From Pseudomonas protegens (GTDB lineage: Bacteria > Pseudomonadota > Gammaproteobacteria > Pseudomonadales > Pseudomonadaceae): a stretch of 64,000 nt of DNA. Shown piece after piece: positions 18,010-27,091 of the stretch. Where the stretch lies: positions 5,565,001 through 5,629,000 of the forward strand of contig NZ_CP060201.1 of NCBI RefSeq assembly GCF_013407925.2, in the 5' to 3' direction. The notes beneath the pieces were generated by a model, which was not told the DNA's origin, did no database searches, and saw nothing but the letters and a program-made list of their open reading frames with translations. Position numbers and translations under genes: made by a program. Each line of letters opens with the position of its first letter. The stretch's first letter is position 1.

Positions 18010-19239
18010 TCAGGCGGCTTGCGCCTTGTCTTCCTGGGCCAGGCACGCGGCGGCGGTGAAGAGCACGTCGGTGGAGGAGTTCAGCGCGGTTTCCGCCGAG
18101 TCCTGCAGCACGCCGATGATGAAGCCCACCGCGACCACCTGCATGGCGATTTCGCTGGGGATGCCGAACAGGCTGCAAGCCAGGGGAATCAGCAGCAGCG
18201 AACCGCCGGCCACGCCCGAAGCACCGCAGGCGCAGATGGCCGCGACCACGCTGAGCAGCACGGCAGTGGGCAGGTCGACGGCGATGCCCAGGGTGTGCAC
18301 GGCGGCCAGGGTCAGCACGGTGATGGTGATCGCCGCGCCGGCCATGTTGATGGTGGCGCCCAGGGGGATGGACACCGAGTAGGTGTCTTCATGCAGGCCC
18401 AGGCGCTTGCTCAGTTCCAGGTTGACCGGGATGTTGGCGGCCGAGCTGCGGGTGAAGAACGCGGTGATGCCGCTCTCGCGCAGGCAGGTCAGCACCAGCG
18501 GGAAGGGGTTGCGGCGGATTTTCCAGAACACGATCAGCGGGTTCATCACCAGGGCCACGAACAGCATGCAGCCGATCAGCACCGCCAGCAGGTGCAGGTA
18601 GCCGAGCAGGGCGTCGAAGCCCGAGGTGGCCAGGGTCGAGGCCACCAGGCCGAAGATCCCCAGGGGCGCGAAGCGGATCACCACGCGCACGATGACGGTG
18701 ACCCCGTTGGACAGGTCATCGAGTACGGCGCGGGTCGTCTCGCCGGCATGGCGGATGGCCACGCCCATGCCGATGGCCCAGGCCAGGATGCCGATGAAGT
18801 TGGCGTTCATCAGGGCACTGACCGGGTTGTCCACCACGCTCAGCAGCAGGCTTTGCAGCACCTCGCTGATACCGCCCGGGGCACTCACGGCGACGTCGTG
18901 GGTGGCCAGGACCAGGGACGAGGGGAACAGGCTGCTGGCGATCACCGCGACCACCGCCGCGGCGAAGGTGCCCAGCAGGTAGAGCACCAGGATCGGCCGG
19001 ATATGGGTTTCCTGGCCGTGCTTGTGGTTGGCGATCGAGGCCATGACCAGCACGAACACCAGGATCGGCGCCACGGCCTTGAGCGCCGAGACGAAGACCT
19101 TGCCGATGAAGGTGGTGGACTTCGCCACTTCGGGGGCCAGCAGGGCCAGGGCGATGCCGGCAATGAGGCCGATGACGATCTGGGTCACCAGGCTCAGGCG
19201 TTTGAGGGTGTGGAGGAAGGAAGGAGGTGCAGCGCTCAT
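18010..19239 (-). CDS. sstT: Serine/threonine:sodium symporter SstT
   Basis: A 409-residue DAACS-family (SLC1-like) inner-membrane symporter. Recognisable blocks are the N-terminus [17 protein letters not shown], the substrate hairpin [22 protein letters not shown], the [17 protein letters not shown] segment and [24 protein letters not shown], all as in E. coli SstT. It imports L-serine and L-threonine with Na+. The length matches the family (about 410). It ends at the shared terminator with the DUF1993 gene; its promoter must lie in the 319-base gap before 19559. Confidence 0.93.
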   Translation of the reverse strand: MSAAPPSFLHTLKRLSLVTQIVIGLIAGIALALLAPEVAKSTTFIGKVFVSALKAVAPILVFVLVMASIANHKHGQETHIRPILVLYLLGTFAAAVVAVIASSLFPSSLVLATHDVAVSAPGGISEVLQSLLLSVVDNPVSALMNANFIGILAWAIGMGVAIRHAGETTRAVLDDLSNGVTVIVRVVIRFAPLGIFGLVASTLATSGFDALLGYLHLLAVLIGCMLFVALVMNPLIVFWKIRRNPFPLVLTCLRESGITAFFTRSSAANIPVNLELSKRLGLHEDTYSVSIPLGATINMAGAAITITVLTLAAVHTLGIAVDLPTAVLLSVVAAICACGASGVAGGSLLLIPLACSLFGIPSEIAMQVVAVGFIIGVLQDSAETALNSSTDVLFTAAACLAQEDKAQAA

Positions 19240-19558
19240 AGCGGTATCTCTGTTTTTTTAATGTGCAGTGCATGCCGGGGCTGAGCCGGCATCCAGGGAT
19301 GCGGTGGCAAAGGGCAACGGGCGATCGGGCGGCCTGACGGGCATGCCGGCGCGAAAACCACTGTTTTTGGCAGGGGGCGGACTTTATCACAGGCGCCCGG
19401 GCTTCCTGTGTCGATGTGACGATCTGCCACCTGCGACGCCCGGCGCCGGCGCGGTTGCCCAGACCCGTACCCACTCTGTTAAGATCCGCCACCCCCTTTT
19501 CTATCCAGTCAGCGGGCCCTTCGGGCTGTCGCTGCTGTCGTTGTTTCTGGAGTTTGCG
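19240..19558. promoter_or_regulatory. Divergent gap between sstT and MFS genes
   Basis: No gene is seen here. A possible sigma-70 promoter for the MFS gene is TTGCCC at 19455 with TAAGAT at 19480 (19-base spacer, weak). Nothing convincing was found for sstT. Confidence 0.35.
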
Positions 19559-20734
19559 ATGTTGTTGCCCATCCTGCTGTTGTCCGCCGCGGGTTTTACC
19601 GTGTTGACCACGGAATTCGTCATTGTCGGCCTGTTGCCGTCGATAGCCCGGGACTTGCAGGTCAGCGTGTCGCAGGCCGGCTTGCTGGTGACCCTGTTCG
19701 CCTTTACCGTCGCGGCGTTCGGGCCGTTCCTGACGGCCTATTTCGCGCGTTTTCCGCGCAAGCAGTTGTTTATCAGCGTGCTGCTGATGTTCGGCCTGGC
19801 CAACACCCTGGCGGCCCTGGCGCCGAACATCTGGGTGATGGCCCTGGCACGCCTGGTGCCGGCCCTGGGGTTGCCGGTGTTCTGGGCCCTGGCCAGTGAA
19901 ACGGCGGTGGATATCGTCGGTCCGGATCACGCGGGGCGCGCCATCGCCAAGATCGGCTTCGGCATCGTCTGTGCCACGGTGTTCGGGATTCCCGTGGGCA
20001 CCCTGATCGCCGATGCGTTCGGCTGGCGCAGCGCCTTCGGCATCCTGGCCCTGGTGGCCGTCGCCAAGGCCTTGCTGCTGTGGGGCTATCTGCCGAACAC
20101 CAGGCCGCACAACCCACAGGCGAGCCTGCGGGCGCAGTTTCGCATCCTGCGCAGCCCGCTGATGCAGGGGCACGTGCTGCTGTCGATCCTGGTGTTCAGC
20201 GGCATGTTCACCGCCTACACCTACCTGGCGGATATTCTCGAACGCCTGGCCGGCTTCGACGGCACCCTGGTGGGCTGGTGCCTGATGGGGTTTGGCGCCG
20301 TAGGGCTGATCGGCAACTCCCTGGGGGGCCGGGCCGTGGACCGCCATCCGCTGATCGCCTCCATGGTGTTCTGCGCCTTGATGATCGGCGGCATGCTGGC
20401 CCTGGTGCCGAGCATTGATTCGCCCCTGGCCCTGGCGGCGGCCATGGGCGTCTGGGGCGTGACCCAGGCCGCCTTGTTCCTGGTCAGCCATGTGCGCTTG
20501 ATCAAGGCGGCGCCGCAAGCGCCGGCTTTCGCCGCGTCGCTGAACATCGCCGGGGCCAACCTGGGGATCGGCCTGGGGGCGATGGTCGGCGGGCGGGTGA
20601 TCGATACCCTGGGCCTGGGCAGCCTGGGGATGGCGGCGTCGGCGTTCATTGTGTTGTCGATTGCCCTGGCCTTGCTGCTGATGAACCTCAAGACGCCGCG
20701 GGCCTGCGCCTCTATCCATGCGCCAGGGGCGTGA
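19559..20734 (+). CDS. MFS transporter, DHA1 (AraJ/YdhP-like) subfamily
   Basis: A 391-residue 12-helix major facilitator. It starts directly with a membrane helix (MLLPILLLSAAGFTVLTTEFVIVGLLP) and has the loop 2-3 region TAYFARFPRKQLF, plus the EFVIVGLLP motif common to the AraJ/sugar-efflux and drug:H+ antiporter-1 transporters. Its substrate cannot be read from sequence. The start is the ATG preceded by TGGAG; the longer frame upstream has no membrane-protein character. Its 3' end overlaps the nhaR stop by 23 bases convergently. Confidence 0.83.
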   Translation: MLLPILLLSAAGFTVLTTEFVIVGLLPSIARDLQVSVSQAGLLVTLFAFTVAAFGPFLTAYFARFPRKQLFISVLLMFGLANTLAALAPNIWVMALARLVPALGLPVFWALASETAVDIVGPDHAGRAIAKIGFGIVCATVFGIPVGTLIADAFGWRSAFGILALVAVAKALLLWGYLPNTRPHNPQASLRAQFRILRSPLMQGHVLLSILVFSGMFTAYTYLADILERLAGFDGTLVGWCLMGFGAVGLIGNSLGGRAVDRHPLIASMVFCALMIGGMLALVPSIDSPLALAAAMGVWGVTQAALFLVSHVRLIKAAPQAPAFAASLNIAGANLGIGLGAMVGGRVIDTLGLGSLGMAASAFIVLSIALALLLMNLKTPRACASIHAPGA

Positions 20735-21620
20735 ACAGTTCGCGGCGCGCGCCCTCGGTGATGGCCAGGATGCCCGGGTGCTTGACCTTGCGTTCCACCG
20801 AGATGGCATAGAACGATTCGGTCACGGCGTCGGTCTGGCCGATCAGCTGGACGCCGTACTGCTGCCGGACTTCCTCGGCAATCACGCTGGGGGCGATGAA
20901 GATCCCGCTGCCGGATTGGCCAAAGGCCTGCATCAGGGCGCTGTCGTCGAATTCACCAATGATCCGTGGTTGCAGTTGCTGTTCGGCGAACCAGCGCAGC
21001 AGGCGGCTGCGGACCACGGTTTCCTGCCCGGGAATCAGCAGCGGCGCGCCGTGCAGGCCGCGCGGGAAGTCGGCACCGTGCAGCCGGGCCAGTTCGGCGG
21101 TGGCGAAGAAACTGATGCCGCATTCCCCGAGCTTCTGGCTGTAGCCCTTGATGTCCAGGTGCGAGGGCATCGGGCTGTCGGAAATCACCAAGTCCAGGCG
21201 CTGGATGGCCAAGTCGGCCAGTAGGCGTTCGAGTTTGTCTTCGCGGCAGGTCAGGCGAATCGGTTCGCTGAGCTCCATGGTCGGGGCGATCAGGCGATAG
21301 ACGATGGACTTGGGCACCACGTCGGCCACCCCGACCCGGAACTGGATCTGCTGTTCGTCGGGGCGGGCTCGCAGCATGGCTTCCAGCTCGCCGCCGAGCT
21401 GGAACATCTGTTCGGCGTAGGGCAGGGCCTGGCGTCCGGCTTCGCTCAATTCCAGCTGGCGCCCGACCCGGTGAAACAGTTCGATGCCGTAGGTCTGCTC
21501 CAGCAGGCTGATCTGGCCGCTGATGGTTTGTGGGGTCAGGTTGAGCTGCTCGCAGGCGCGCACGATGCTGCCGGTCTTGGCCACAACCCAGAAGTAATGC
21601 AGTTGGCGGTAGTTGAGCAT
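20712..21620 (-). CDS. nhaR: LysR-family regulator NhaR
   Basis: A 302-residue LysR protein whose N-terminus (MLNYRQLHYFWVVAKTGSI and ACEQLNLTPQTISGQISLLEQTYG) and C-terminal effector domain (EEVRQQYGVQLIGQTDAVTESFYAISVERK) match NhaR, which in E. coli senses Na+ and activates nhaA. No nhaA is visible nearby, so the target here is not clear; the divergently transcribed small lipoprotein gene is one candidate. Start at MLNYRQ; 13 extra codons upstream are disfavoured. It overlaps the MFS gene tail by 23 bases. Confidence 0.88.
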   Translation of the reverse strand: MLNYRQLHYFWVVAKTGSIVRACEQLNLTPQTISGQISLLEQTYGIELFHRVGRQLELSEAGRQALPYAEQMFQLGGELEAMLRARPDEQQIQFRVGVADVVPKSIVYRLIAPTMELSEPIRLTCREDKLERLLADLAIQRLDLVISDSPMPSHLDIKGYSQKLGECGISFFATAELARLHGADFPRGLHGAPLLIPGQETVVRSRLLRWFAEQQLQPRIIGEFDDSALMQAFGQSGSGIFIAPSVIAEEVRQQYGVQLIGQTDAVTESFYAISVERKVKHPGILAITEGARRELFTPLAHG

Positions 21621-21754
21621 GGCGACTATCAGTTCGTAAAAACCGAAGTATAACTGCAAAAAATACGAATTTTCCTGAAGTATTCGTCTCCTTAGAATGC
21701 CCCGCTATCGACGGGGCCCTCATTGGCCCTGTCCGTTCTATCGAGGAATACGGC

Positions 21755-22003
21755 ATGTCATTCAAAACCCTGGGCGCGGCGTCGCTGCTGGCCCTGTCTA
21801 TGCTGACTCTGGCGGGGTGTGATCAGGCGGAAAAAAGCGCCCAACAGGTGCTGGACAAGGCCGCCGAGACGGCCAAGCAAGCCATCGATGACACCCACAA
21901 GGCCGCCGAGCAGGCGCTGAACGAGGCCACGCAAAGCGTGACCGGCAAGGAAAAATCCAAGGACGACGCGGCCAAGCAGCCCGATTCTTCCCAGGAAATC
22001 TGA
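21755..22003 (+). CDS. Small lipoprotein, helical (82 aa)
   Basis: An 82-residue lipoprotein. The signal sequence ends in the lipobox LAGC with C22 as the lipidated residue. The mature part is charged and rich in Ala, Lys, Glu and Gln (QVLDKAAETAKQAIDDTHKAAEQAL), a heptad-like amphipathic helix resembling periplasmic stress lipoproteins. A good ribosome site (GAGGAA) precedes the ATG. It is divergent from nhaR (134-base gap) and 30 bases ahead of the terC-like gene, with which it may be cotranscribed. No specific family was recognised. Confidence 0.78.
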   Translation: MSFKTLGAASLLALSMLTLAGCDQAEKSAQQVLDKAAETAKQAIDDTHKAAEQALNEATQSVTGKEKSKDDAAKQPDSSQEI

Positions 22004-22033
22004 CTTTTCATCTCACCGATTCAGGATTGACCC

Positions 22034-22789
22034 ATGGATTACCTTTTACAGCTCGCCGCCAGCCCCACTGCCTGGGTGGCCCTGGCCACTCTGGTGGTGA
22101 TGGAGATCGTGCTTGGCATCGATAACCTGATCTTTATTTCCATCCTCACCAACAAGCTGCCGGAAAAACACCGGGCCAAGGCGCGGCGCATCGGGATCAG
22201 CATGGCGTTGTTCCTGCGTCTGGCGCTGCTCAGCACCGTTGCGTTCATTGTCCAGCTCACTGAACCGGTGATCGATGTGCTGGGGCAGAGCTTCTCCTGG
22301 AAGGACATGATCCTGATTGCCGGTGGCCTGTTCCTGGTCTGGAAAGCCACCACCGAGATCCATCAGAGCATGGACCCTGAGCCCGAGAAGCCCGCGACCG
22401 TGGCGTCCAAGGTGAGCATCGGGTTCGCCGCGGCGATCGGGCAGATTCTGCTGCTGGACCTGGTGTTCTCCATCGACAGCATCATCACCGCGGTGGGCAT
22501 GACCGAGCACCTGCCGATCATGATCATTGCCGTGGTGATCTCGGTGCTGGTGATGTTGCTGGCCGCCGAACCGCTGGCCAAGTTCATCCATGACAACCCG
22601 ACCGTGGTCATGCTGGCCCTGGGCTTCCTGATCATGATCGGCATGACCCTGATCGCCGAAGGTTTCGGCGCCCATGTGCCCAAGGGCTATGTGTACGCGG
22701 CGATGGCGTTCTCGGCGGCCATTGAAAGCCTGAACATGCTGGCCCGTCGGGCTCGGCAGAAGCGCCAGGCGCAGCAGACCGAGGTCTGA
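22034..22789 (+). CDS. TerC family membrane protein (YgdQ-like)
   Basis: A 251-residue protein with seven predicted membrane helices. It has the TerC signatures [15 protein letters not shown] and [17 protein letters not shown], whose aspartates are thought to bind metal. The best-known relatives export Mn2+ or are tied to tellurium resistance; members such as YgdQ have no proven substrate. It lacks the CBS/CorC domains found in longer family members. Immediately downstream of the small lipoprotein gene; a stem-loop at 22808-22838 follows. Confidence 0.9.
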   Translation: MDYLLQLAASPTAWVALATLVVMEIVLGIDNLIFISILTNKLPEKHRAKARRIGISMALFLRLALLSTVAFIVQLTEPVIDVLGQSFSWKDMILIAGGLFLVWKATTEIHQSMDPEPEKPATVASKVSIGFAAAIGQILLLDLVFSIDSIITAVGMTEHLPIMIIAVVISVLVMLLAAEPLAKFIHDNPTVVMLALGFLIMIGMTLIAEGFGAHVPKGYVYAAMAFSAAIESLNMLARRARQKRQAQQTEV

Positions 22790-22807
22790 TTCGCCGCCAT
22801 GGCAAAT

Positions 22808-22838
22808 GGCCGCCTGCACTCGTTGGAGTCAGGCGGCC
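22808..22838 (+). terminator. Stem-loop after the TerC gene
   Basis: GGCCGCCTG and CAGGCGGCC pair perfectly around a 13-base loop, and GTGTCGTTTTA follows. The T-run is short, so termination is probable rather than certain. Confidence 0.6.
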
Positions 22839-22867
22839 GTGTCGTTTTATCGGAAGGGCAAGCGGGG

Positions 22868-23032
22868 TCAGTGCACAGTGGCTGGGCGCCGGGCGGTCTT
22901 TTTGCTTTCGATGCGTGGCTCGCGGGGCTGAGGATGGTGGCGGCGAGTGATACGCAACACGCCCCAGAGCATGGCGCCGGCGACGGCCAGCCAGCCCAGG
23001 ATCAGCATCAGGATTGTCGTTGTCAGGCTCAT
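22868..23032 (-). CDS. Small single-pass membrane protein (54 aa)
   Basis: A 54-residue protein: one membrane helix (LTTTILMLILGWLAVAGAMLWGVL) followed by a basic, proline-rich tail (RITRRHHPQPREPRIESKKTARRP). The start ATG has an ideal ribosome site AAGGAGG six bases upstream, which makes this a convincing gene despite its size. An N-in/C-in topology is set by the basic tail. Unknown function; convergent with the TerC-like gene. Confidence 0.75.
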   Translation of the reverse strand: MSLTTTILMLILGWLAVAGAMLWGVLRITRRHHPQPREPRIESKKTARRPATVH

Positions 23033-23255
23033 CAGTGCCTCCTTATATGCCCTGTTCAGGGCACACACACTTACCAATGGACAGTCTAGTAGCCCCTGTG
23101 TTTCAGGCTATTGACCAATAGTCGCGAGTCTTCGAACACTTCGCTCTATGGTTTGCAATTAACTGCTGCCTAACGCTATACCCTCGCCCGCGAGGGCCCT
23201 ATGATCAAGGCCCCAGCCGGAGCAGGGTTGTCCGGCGTCTGTCTATTAGAGAGCA

Positions 23256-23933
23256 ATGATGGTGCGGGTATTTCCTCGATTTCGAGCGGTGCTGCTGGCC
23301 AGCGCCTGTGTTCTGAGCCTGGCCGGTTGTGCCGGCAGCGTACAACCGGAGATTCAGCGACTGCCGGAGCGGGTGGAGCTCAATAGCGTGCCGTTCTTCC
23401 GTGGCGAGATGTACCAGAGCGCTCCCGGAGCGCTAGCCAGTATGTTGTCGCAACAGGGCGTCGTGATCACCCCCGGGCTGCTGGACAAGCCACTGCATCT
23501 GCCGGGAGCCGAGGCGCAGTTGCAGCAGAACCTGCAGAGCCTGGCCCGGCAATACGGCATGGTGGTCTATCCCCTGGATGATCATCTGTCGGCCTTGCTG
23601 ACTCAGGTGGCCGCAGGCTATCCGGTGCTGGTGCGCTTTACCGAGGGTTCGAGCTTGTGGGCGCAGCCGCGTTATGCGGTCCTGGCCGGTTATAACCGGG
23701 ACAAGCAGACGGTGCTGTTGCGGGGGGCGAAAAGTCGTCGGCAACTGATGAGTTTCAGTGCCTTCGAGTCGTCCTGGAAAGACGCCGGCAGTTTTGCGGT
23801 ATTGATTCAGGCGCCCAACCAGTTGCCGGCCAAGGTTGATCGCCAGCGGTGGTTGAAGGCGGCCAACGAGCTGGCCCAGGCCGGCCAGGAGCAAGCGGCG
23901 GCTCGGGCCGGCAAGGCGCTCGACGGTCATTGA
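23256..23933 (+). CDS. Lipoprotein related to PA2778-type C39 peptidases, catalytic residues missing
   Basis: A 225-residue lipoprotein. The signal peptide ends in the lipobox LAGC (C25). The body follows the PA2778-family C39-like cysteine peptidase pattern: VPFFRGEMYQ, LHLPGAEAQLQ, VAAGYPVLVR, RYAVLAGY. Where active members have Q-C-G-P, this one has Q54-S55-A56-P57, and where they have the catalytic His before YAVL it has R139. It should therefore be unable to hydrolyse peptides by this mechanism, and may bind rather than cut. The C-terminus (about 185-225) is a helical tail rich in Ala and Gln, TPR-like. A terminator follows the stop. Confidence 0.78.
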   Translation: MMVRVFPRFRAVLLASACVLSLAGCAGSVQPEIQRLPERVELNSVPFFRGEMYQSAPGALASMLSQQGVVITPGLLDKPLHLPGAEAQLQQNLQSLARQYGMVVYPLDDHLSALLTQVAAGYPVLVRFTEGSSLWAQPRYAVLAGYNRDKQTVLLRGAKSRRQLMSFSAFESSWKDAGSFAVLIQAPNQLPAKVDRQRWLKAANELAQAGQEQAAARAGKALDGH

Positions 23934-23945
23934 ATGCTCAAAAGA

Positions 23946-23977
23946 CAACAACGGCGCCTTAGGGCGCCGTTGTTTTT
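23946..23977 (+). terminator. Rho-independent terminator
   Basis: AACAACGGCGCC-TTAG-GGCGCCGTTG followed by TTTTT, directly after the C39-like lipoprotein gene. It may also serve pbpG on the other strand, which ends nine bases away. Confidence 0.9.
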
Positions 23978-23985
23978 GCGGGGGA

Positions 23986-24924
23986 TCAATGTGAGGCTTG
24001 CGGGGCTGCGCTCTGGTGGTTCTTGAGGTTCTTGTCGGCCTTGTAGCGCAAGGCCACGTCTGGCACCGAACCGCTTTTGCCCGTCTCGACCCAGTTGCGG
24101 ATACGGCTGGCGTCGGCAAAGTGGGTGTACTTGCCGAAAGCGTCGAGAATCACCAGGGCTACTGGGCGGTTGCCCATGCTGGTGACCAGCACCAGGCAGT
24201 GGCCAGCCTGGTTGGTAAAGCCGGTCTTGGTGATCTTGATGTCCCATTTTTCCTTGTTGACCAGGTGGTCGGTGTTGCGAAAACCCAGGGTGTAGTTGGG
24301 TTTGCGGAACGCCACGGTCTTTTCCTTGGTGGTGCTCAGCTCACTCAACAACGGGTATTTGCGTGCGGCCACCAACAGCTTGCTCAGGTCGCGCGCGGTG
24401 GAAACGTTGTGGATCGACAGGCCAGTGGGCTCGACATAGTGGGTGTGGGTCATGCCCAGGGACTTGGCCTTGGCGTTCATGGCGGCGATGAACGCCGAGT
24501 AGCCGCCTGGATAGTGATGGGCGAGGCTGGCGGCGGCGCGGTTTTCCGAGGACATCAGGGCGATCAGCAAGGTGTCGCGACGGCTCAGCTCACTGTTGAG
24601 CTTGACCCGGGAAAACACACCCTTCATCTCCGGGGTGTCGCTGATGTTCATGGAGATGTGTTCATCCAGTGGCAGCTTGGCGTCGAGCACGACCATGGCG
24701 GTCATCAGTTTGGTGACCGAAGCGATGGGCACCACGACGTCCGGGTTGCTGGAGTAGATGACTTTGTTGGTCTGCAGATCCAGCAGCAGGGCGCTGCCGG
24801 AGGCGATGTGCAACTGTGAAGTGTCTCTTGGCGCCGCGGTGGTTTCGCTGGCGTCGACGCTGTGCGCGATCAGGGTGCCGGACACAGCAAACAACAAGCT
24901 GAGGATGGAGAGACGAATTTTCAC
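23986..24924 (-). CDS. pbpG: D-alanyl-D-alanine endopeptidase PbpG (PBP7-like)
   Basis: A 312-residue periplasmic serine peptidase of family S11. The signal peptide spans about residues 1-25. The active-site triad is S69-V-T-K72, S126-E-N128 and K233-T-G235. PBP7 proteins cut DD cross-bridges in peptidoglycan during remodelling. The likely start is a GTG (reading VKIRLSILS, as in family members starting MKIRLS); the longer frame begins at a TTG with no family-like sequence. The C-terminal tail after KTG is basic ([18 protein letters not shown]). Monocistronic by position. Confidence 0.88.
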   Translation of the reverse strand: MKIRLSILSLLFAVSGTLIAHSVDASETTAAPRDTSQLHIASGSALLLDLQTNKVIYSSNPDVVVPIASVTKLMTAMVVLDAKLPLDEHISMNISDTPEMKGVFSRVKLNSELSRRDTLLIALMSSENRAAASLAHHYPGGYSAFIAAMNAKAKSLGMTHTHYVEPTGLSIHNVSTARDLSKLLVAARKYPLLSELSTTKEKTVAFRKPNYTLGFRNTDHLVNKEKWDIKITKTGFTNQAGHCLVLVTSMGNRPVALVILDAFGKYTHFADASRIRNWVETGKSGSVPDVALRYKADKNLKNHQSAAPQASH

Positions 24925-25172
24925 GCGGGCGGACTCGATAAAGATGGATATGCCGTCTGGCAACGGGTTTTTTCGGGAAAACGTTACATTTTATGAATAT
25001 AGCTGAGGAACTGTCGATTGTTCTTCAGCGGTCAGTCGAAAACCCTTAAAAACCAAGAAAAAACACCGGTTTTCCCTGAGTGGCAACTGCTCATCAGGAT
25101 AGGTCCAGCTCGATCCGGGGCGCTAAGATTCAGGCGCTATATGTCGGCGGTCGTGTGTGTGCAGAGAGGGCA

Positions 25173-25201
25173 TAAAAAAGCCCGCCAATGGCGGGCTTAT
25201 T
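25173..25201 (-). terminator. folD terminator
   Basis: AAAAAAGCCCGCCA-AT-GGCGGGCTTATT on the plus strand: on the minus strand a GCCCGCC stem followed by a T-run, 20 bases past the folD stop. The rest of the 295-base gap between pbpG and folD shows no gene. Confidence 0.85.
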
Positions 25202-25219
25202 CAAGCGGGCTGGCAACAC

Positions 25220-26074
25220 TCAGCTGTGTAGCGTTTCAGCGGCGTACAGGGTGTTTTCCAGCAGGCAGGCGCGGGTCATGGGGCCGACGCCGCCAGGTAC
25301 GGGGGTGATCCAGCCGGCGCGGGGCAGGGCGGTCTCATATACAACGTCGCCCACCAGCTTGCCGTCTTCCTGACGATTGATGCCCACGTCGATGACGATG
25401 GCGCCTTCCTTGATCCACTCGCCCTTGACCAGGCCCGGCTTGCCTGCGGCAACCACGACCAGATCGGCGCGGCCGACGTGGCCGGCCAGGTCTTTGGTAA
25501 AGCGGTGAGTCACGGTCACGGTGCAGCCCGCCAGCAGCAACTCCATGGCCATCGGACGACCGACGATATTGGAGGCGCCTACGACAACTGCGTCCATGCC
25601 GTACAGATCGGCACCGGTGCTTTGCAGCAGGGCCATGATGCCCTTGGGGGTGCAGGGACGCAGCAGGGGAATGCGCTGGGCCAGGCGGCCGACGTTATAG
25701 GGATGGAAACCATCCACGTCTTTGTCCGGGCGAATGCGCTCAAGCAACAAGGAGGCGTCCAAGTGCTCGGGCAGCGGCAACTGCAACAGGACGCCGTCGA
25801 TATTCGGGTCATCGTTGAGCTTGTCGATCAGACCGGCCAGATCTTCTTGAGTGGTGTTGGCGGGCAAGTCATAGGCTTGTGAAAGGAAGCCGACCTCTTC
25901 GCAGTCTTTACGCTTGTGCGAGACATAAACCTGAGAGGCCGGGTCGCTGCCGACCAGAATCACCGCGAGACCCGGAGTACGCAGGCCTTGCTGGCGACGC
26001 TCGGCGACACGTTTGGCGATCTGCTGGCGCAGGCTAGCGGCGATCGCTTTGCCGTCGATTAGTTGTGCAGTCAT
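25220..26074 (-). CDS. folD: Methylenetetrahydrofolate dehydrogenase/cyclohydrolase FolD
   Basis: A 284-residue bifunctional enzyme interconverting 5,10-methylene-THF, methenyl-THF and 10-formyl-THF. Motifs: [14 protein letters not shown] with the catalytic lysine K54-R-K region, [26 protein letters not shown], and the NADP site [12 protein letters not shown]. Length is normal (E. coli 288). As in P. aeruginosa (PA1796), it precedes a tRNA cluster and the tig-clp-lon region, divergently from them. The 280-base AT-rich gap upstream holds its promoter and that of the tRNA genes. Confidence 0.95.
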   Translation of the reverse strand: MTAQLIDGKAIAASLRQQIAKRVAERRQQGLRTPGLAVILVGSDPASQVYVSHKRKDCEEVGFLSQAYDLPANTTQEDLAGLIDKLNDDPNIDGVLLQLPLPEHLDASLLLERIRPDKDVDGFHPYNVGRLAQRIPLLRPCTPKGIMALLQSTGADLYGMDAVVVGASNIVGRPMAMELLLAGCTVTVTHRFTKDLAGHVGRADLVVVAAGKPGLVKGEWIKEGAIVIDVGINRQEDGKLVGDVVYETALPRAGWITPVPGGVGPMTRACLLENTLYAAETLHS

Positions 26075-26206
26075 GACGCGTGATTAACCATCGAGAGGGA
26101 GAGAAAAAGAGAACGTATTCTCGCATGTCGGGACGTGAGGGCAAAGGCGCTTGGTCTGCAAATTCCCCTAACTCCTTTAATTAAATGAATTTTTTTTAAA
26201 AAAGAG

Positions 26207-26233
26207 TTGACGACCTAACGGCTCGTCTATAAC
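26207..26233 (+). promoter_or_regulatory. Candidate sigma-70 promoter of the tRNA cluster with AT-rich UP region
   Basis: TTGACG at 26207 and TATAAC at 26228 with a 15-base spacer (shorter than ideal), preceded by a 35-base run of almost pure A/T (26170-26205) that could act as an UP element. It lies about 120 bases ahead of tRNA-Arg, in the gap between folD and the tRNAs. Confidence 0.45.
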
Positions 26234-26354
26234 ATTCGTCGCACTTGTCGGGCACAGCCTAGCACTGGTTAAGAAGGTCGGGCAGAGTTGATGTTTAACT
26301 CGTAACGACTGAAAGCAATTAGTTTGTAGTCATTAAAGAATACAGATTAATAAG

Positions 26355-26431
26355 GCGCCCGTAGCTCAGCTGGATAGAGCATCCGCCTTCTAAGCGGATG
26401 GTCGCAGGTTCGAGTCCTGCCGGGTGCGCCA
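26355..26431 (+). tRNA. tRNA-Arg (anticodon TCT)
   Basis: A 77-base cloverleaf: acceptor GCGCCCG/CGGGTGC with a G-T pair, D arm AGCTCAGCTGG, anticodon loop CTTCTAA, T arm GGTTCGAGTCC, and encoded CCA. It decodes AGA (and AGG by wobble) codons. Confidence 0.97.
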
Positions 26432-26463
26432 TTAGGCAGCTTTGGCACAAGTAACGCAATATG

Positions 26464-26539
26464 GTGGGCGTAGCTCAGTTGGTAGAGCACAGGATTGTGA
26501 CTCCTGTTGTCGTGGGTTCGATCCCCATCGTCCACCCCA
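26464..26539 (+). tRNA. tRNA-His (anticodon GTG)
   Basis: A 76-base cloverleaf: acceptor GTGGGCG/CGTCCAC with C as discriminator, and a G at 26463 available as the histidine-specific G-1. Anticodon loop ATTGTGA, T loop TTCGATC, CCA encoded. P. aeruginosa has a comparable Arg-His-Leu-His cluster in this place; here only one His copy is seen. Confidence 0.97.
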
Positions 26540-26596
26540 TATTCGAAGAAGGCGCCAGATTAATAGTCTGGCGCCTTTGCTTTAAAAGCTTGTTAA

Positions 26597-26681
26597 GCGG
26601 ACGTGGTGGAATTGGTAGACACACTGGATTTAGGTTCCAGCGCCGCAAGGTGTAAGAGTTCGAGTCTCTTCGTCCGCACCA
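26597..26681 (+). tRNA. tRNA-Leu (anticodon TAG)
   Basis: An 85-base class II tRNA: acceptor GCGGACG/CGTCCGC, anticodon loop TTTAGGT, long variable arm CGCCGCAAGGTG, T arm GAGTTCGAGTCTC, CCA encoded. It decodes CTA/CTG-type leucine codons. Confidence 0.97.
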
Positions 26682-26707
26682 TTAAAGTAGCTAGTTAATA
26701 GCAGATC

Positions 26708-26742
26708 ACGGCGCAGCACCTGAAAGGGGGCTGCGCCGTTTT
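26708..26742 (+). terminator. Terminator of the tRNA cluster
   Basis: ACGGCGCAGC and GCTGCGCCGT pair around an 11-base loop and run into TTTTCGTTT, 27 bases after tRNA-Leu. The remaining gap to tig (to 27091) shows no gene. Confidence 0.8.
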
Positions 26743-27000
26743 CGTTTCTGGATTCGATGCTGTGGTCTAGCCGCATGTAATGGGCTGACCGGTGGCGCCA
26801 GATTCGCTCCTGGTCGTCAGGTGTATGAGCTTCTGCTGTTGGCTGGTGTTTGTCAGGGGTGGGCCGGTCGATCCCTTCTATATATAGAAGGATTGGTCTA
26901 GAGCCCCTGGCGGGATTTGTAGTAATTGCTCTCATGGCGAGGCTCAACCCTTTGTCCCCGCCTTCACATTGTCGGTCGTATTTCACCCTTTTTCAGTAGG

Positions 27001-27029
27001 GTGACTTCTTGAGTTTGACCCACTAGAAT
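27001..27029 (+). promoter_or_regulatory. Candidate sigma-70 promoter of tig
   Basis: GTGACT, a 17-base spacer, and TAGAAT at 27024-27029, 62 bases ahead of the tig ATG. The -10 is good (5 of 6), the -35 weak (4 of 6). Confidence 0.5.
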
Positions 27030-27091
27030 GCATGCCCTTGATTCTGGGGTCGGAAAACGGCCGGCTAACGTCTGTGCAACGAGGAATATCC

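Noticed and set aside
18716..20809. A 697-codon minus-strand frame across sstT and the MFS gene
   Set aside because: Low-complexity Arg/Gln/His-rich reading typical of high-GC antisense frames; real genes occupy the same bases.
26347..26535. Minus-strand frame opposite tRNA-Arg and tRNA-His reading GRTRTCDHPL
   Set aside because: It is the antisense of two tRNA genes, a common false gene call; the plus-strand cloverleafs explain the bases.
26682..27091. Possible gene in the 410-base gap before tig
   Set aside because: The only frame (minus, 26630-26986) overlaps tRNA-Leu and shows no domain or ribosome site; the gap holds a terminator and promoter.
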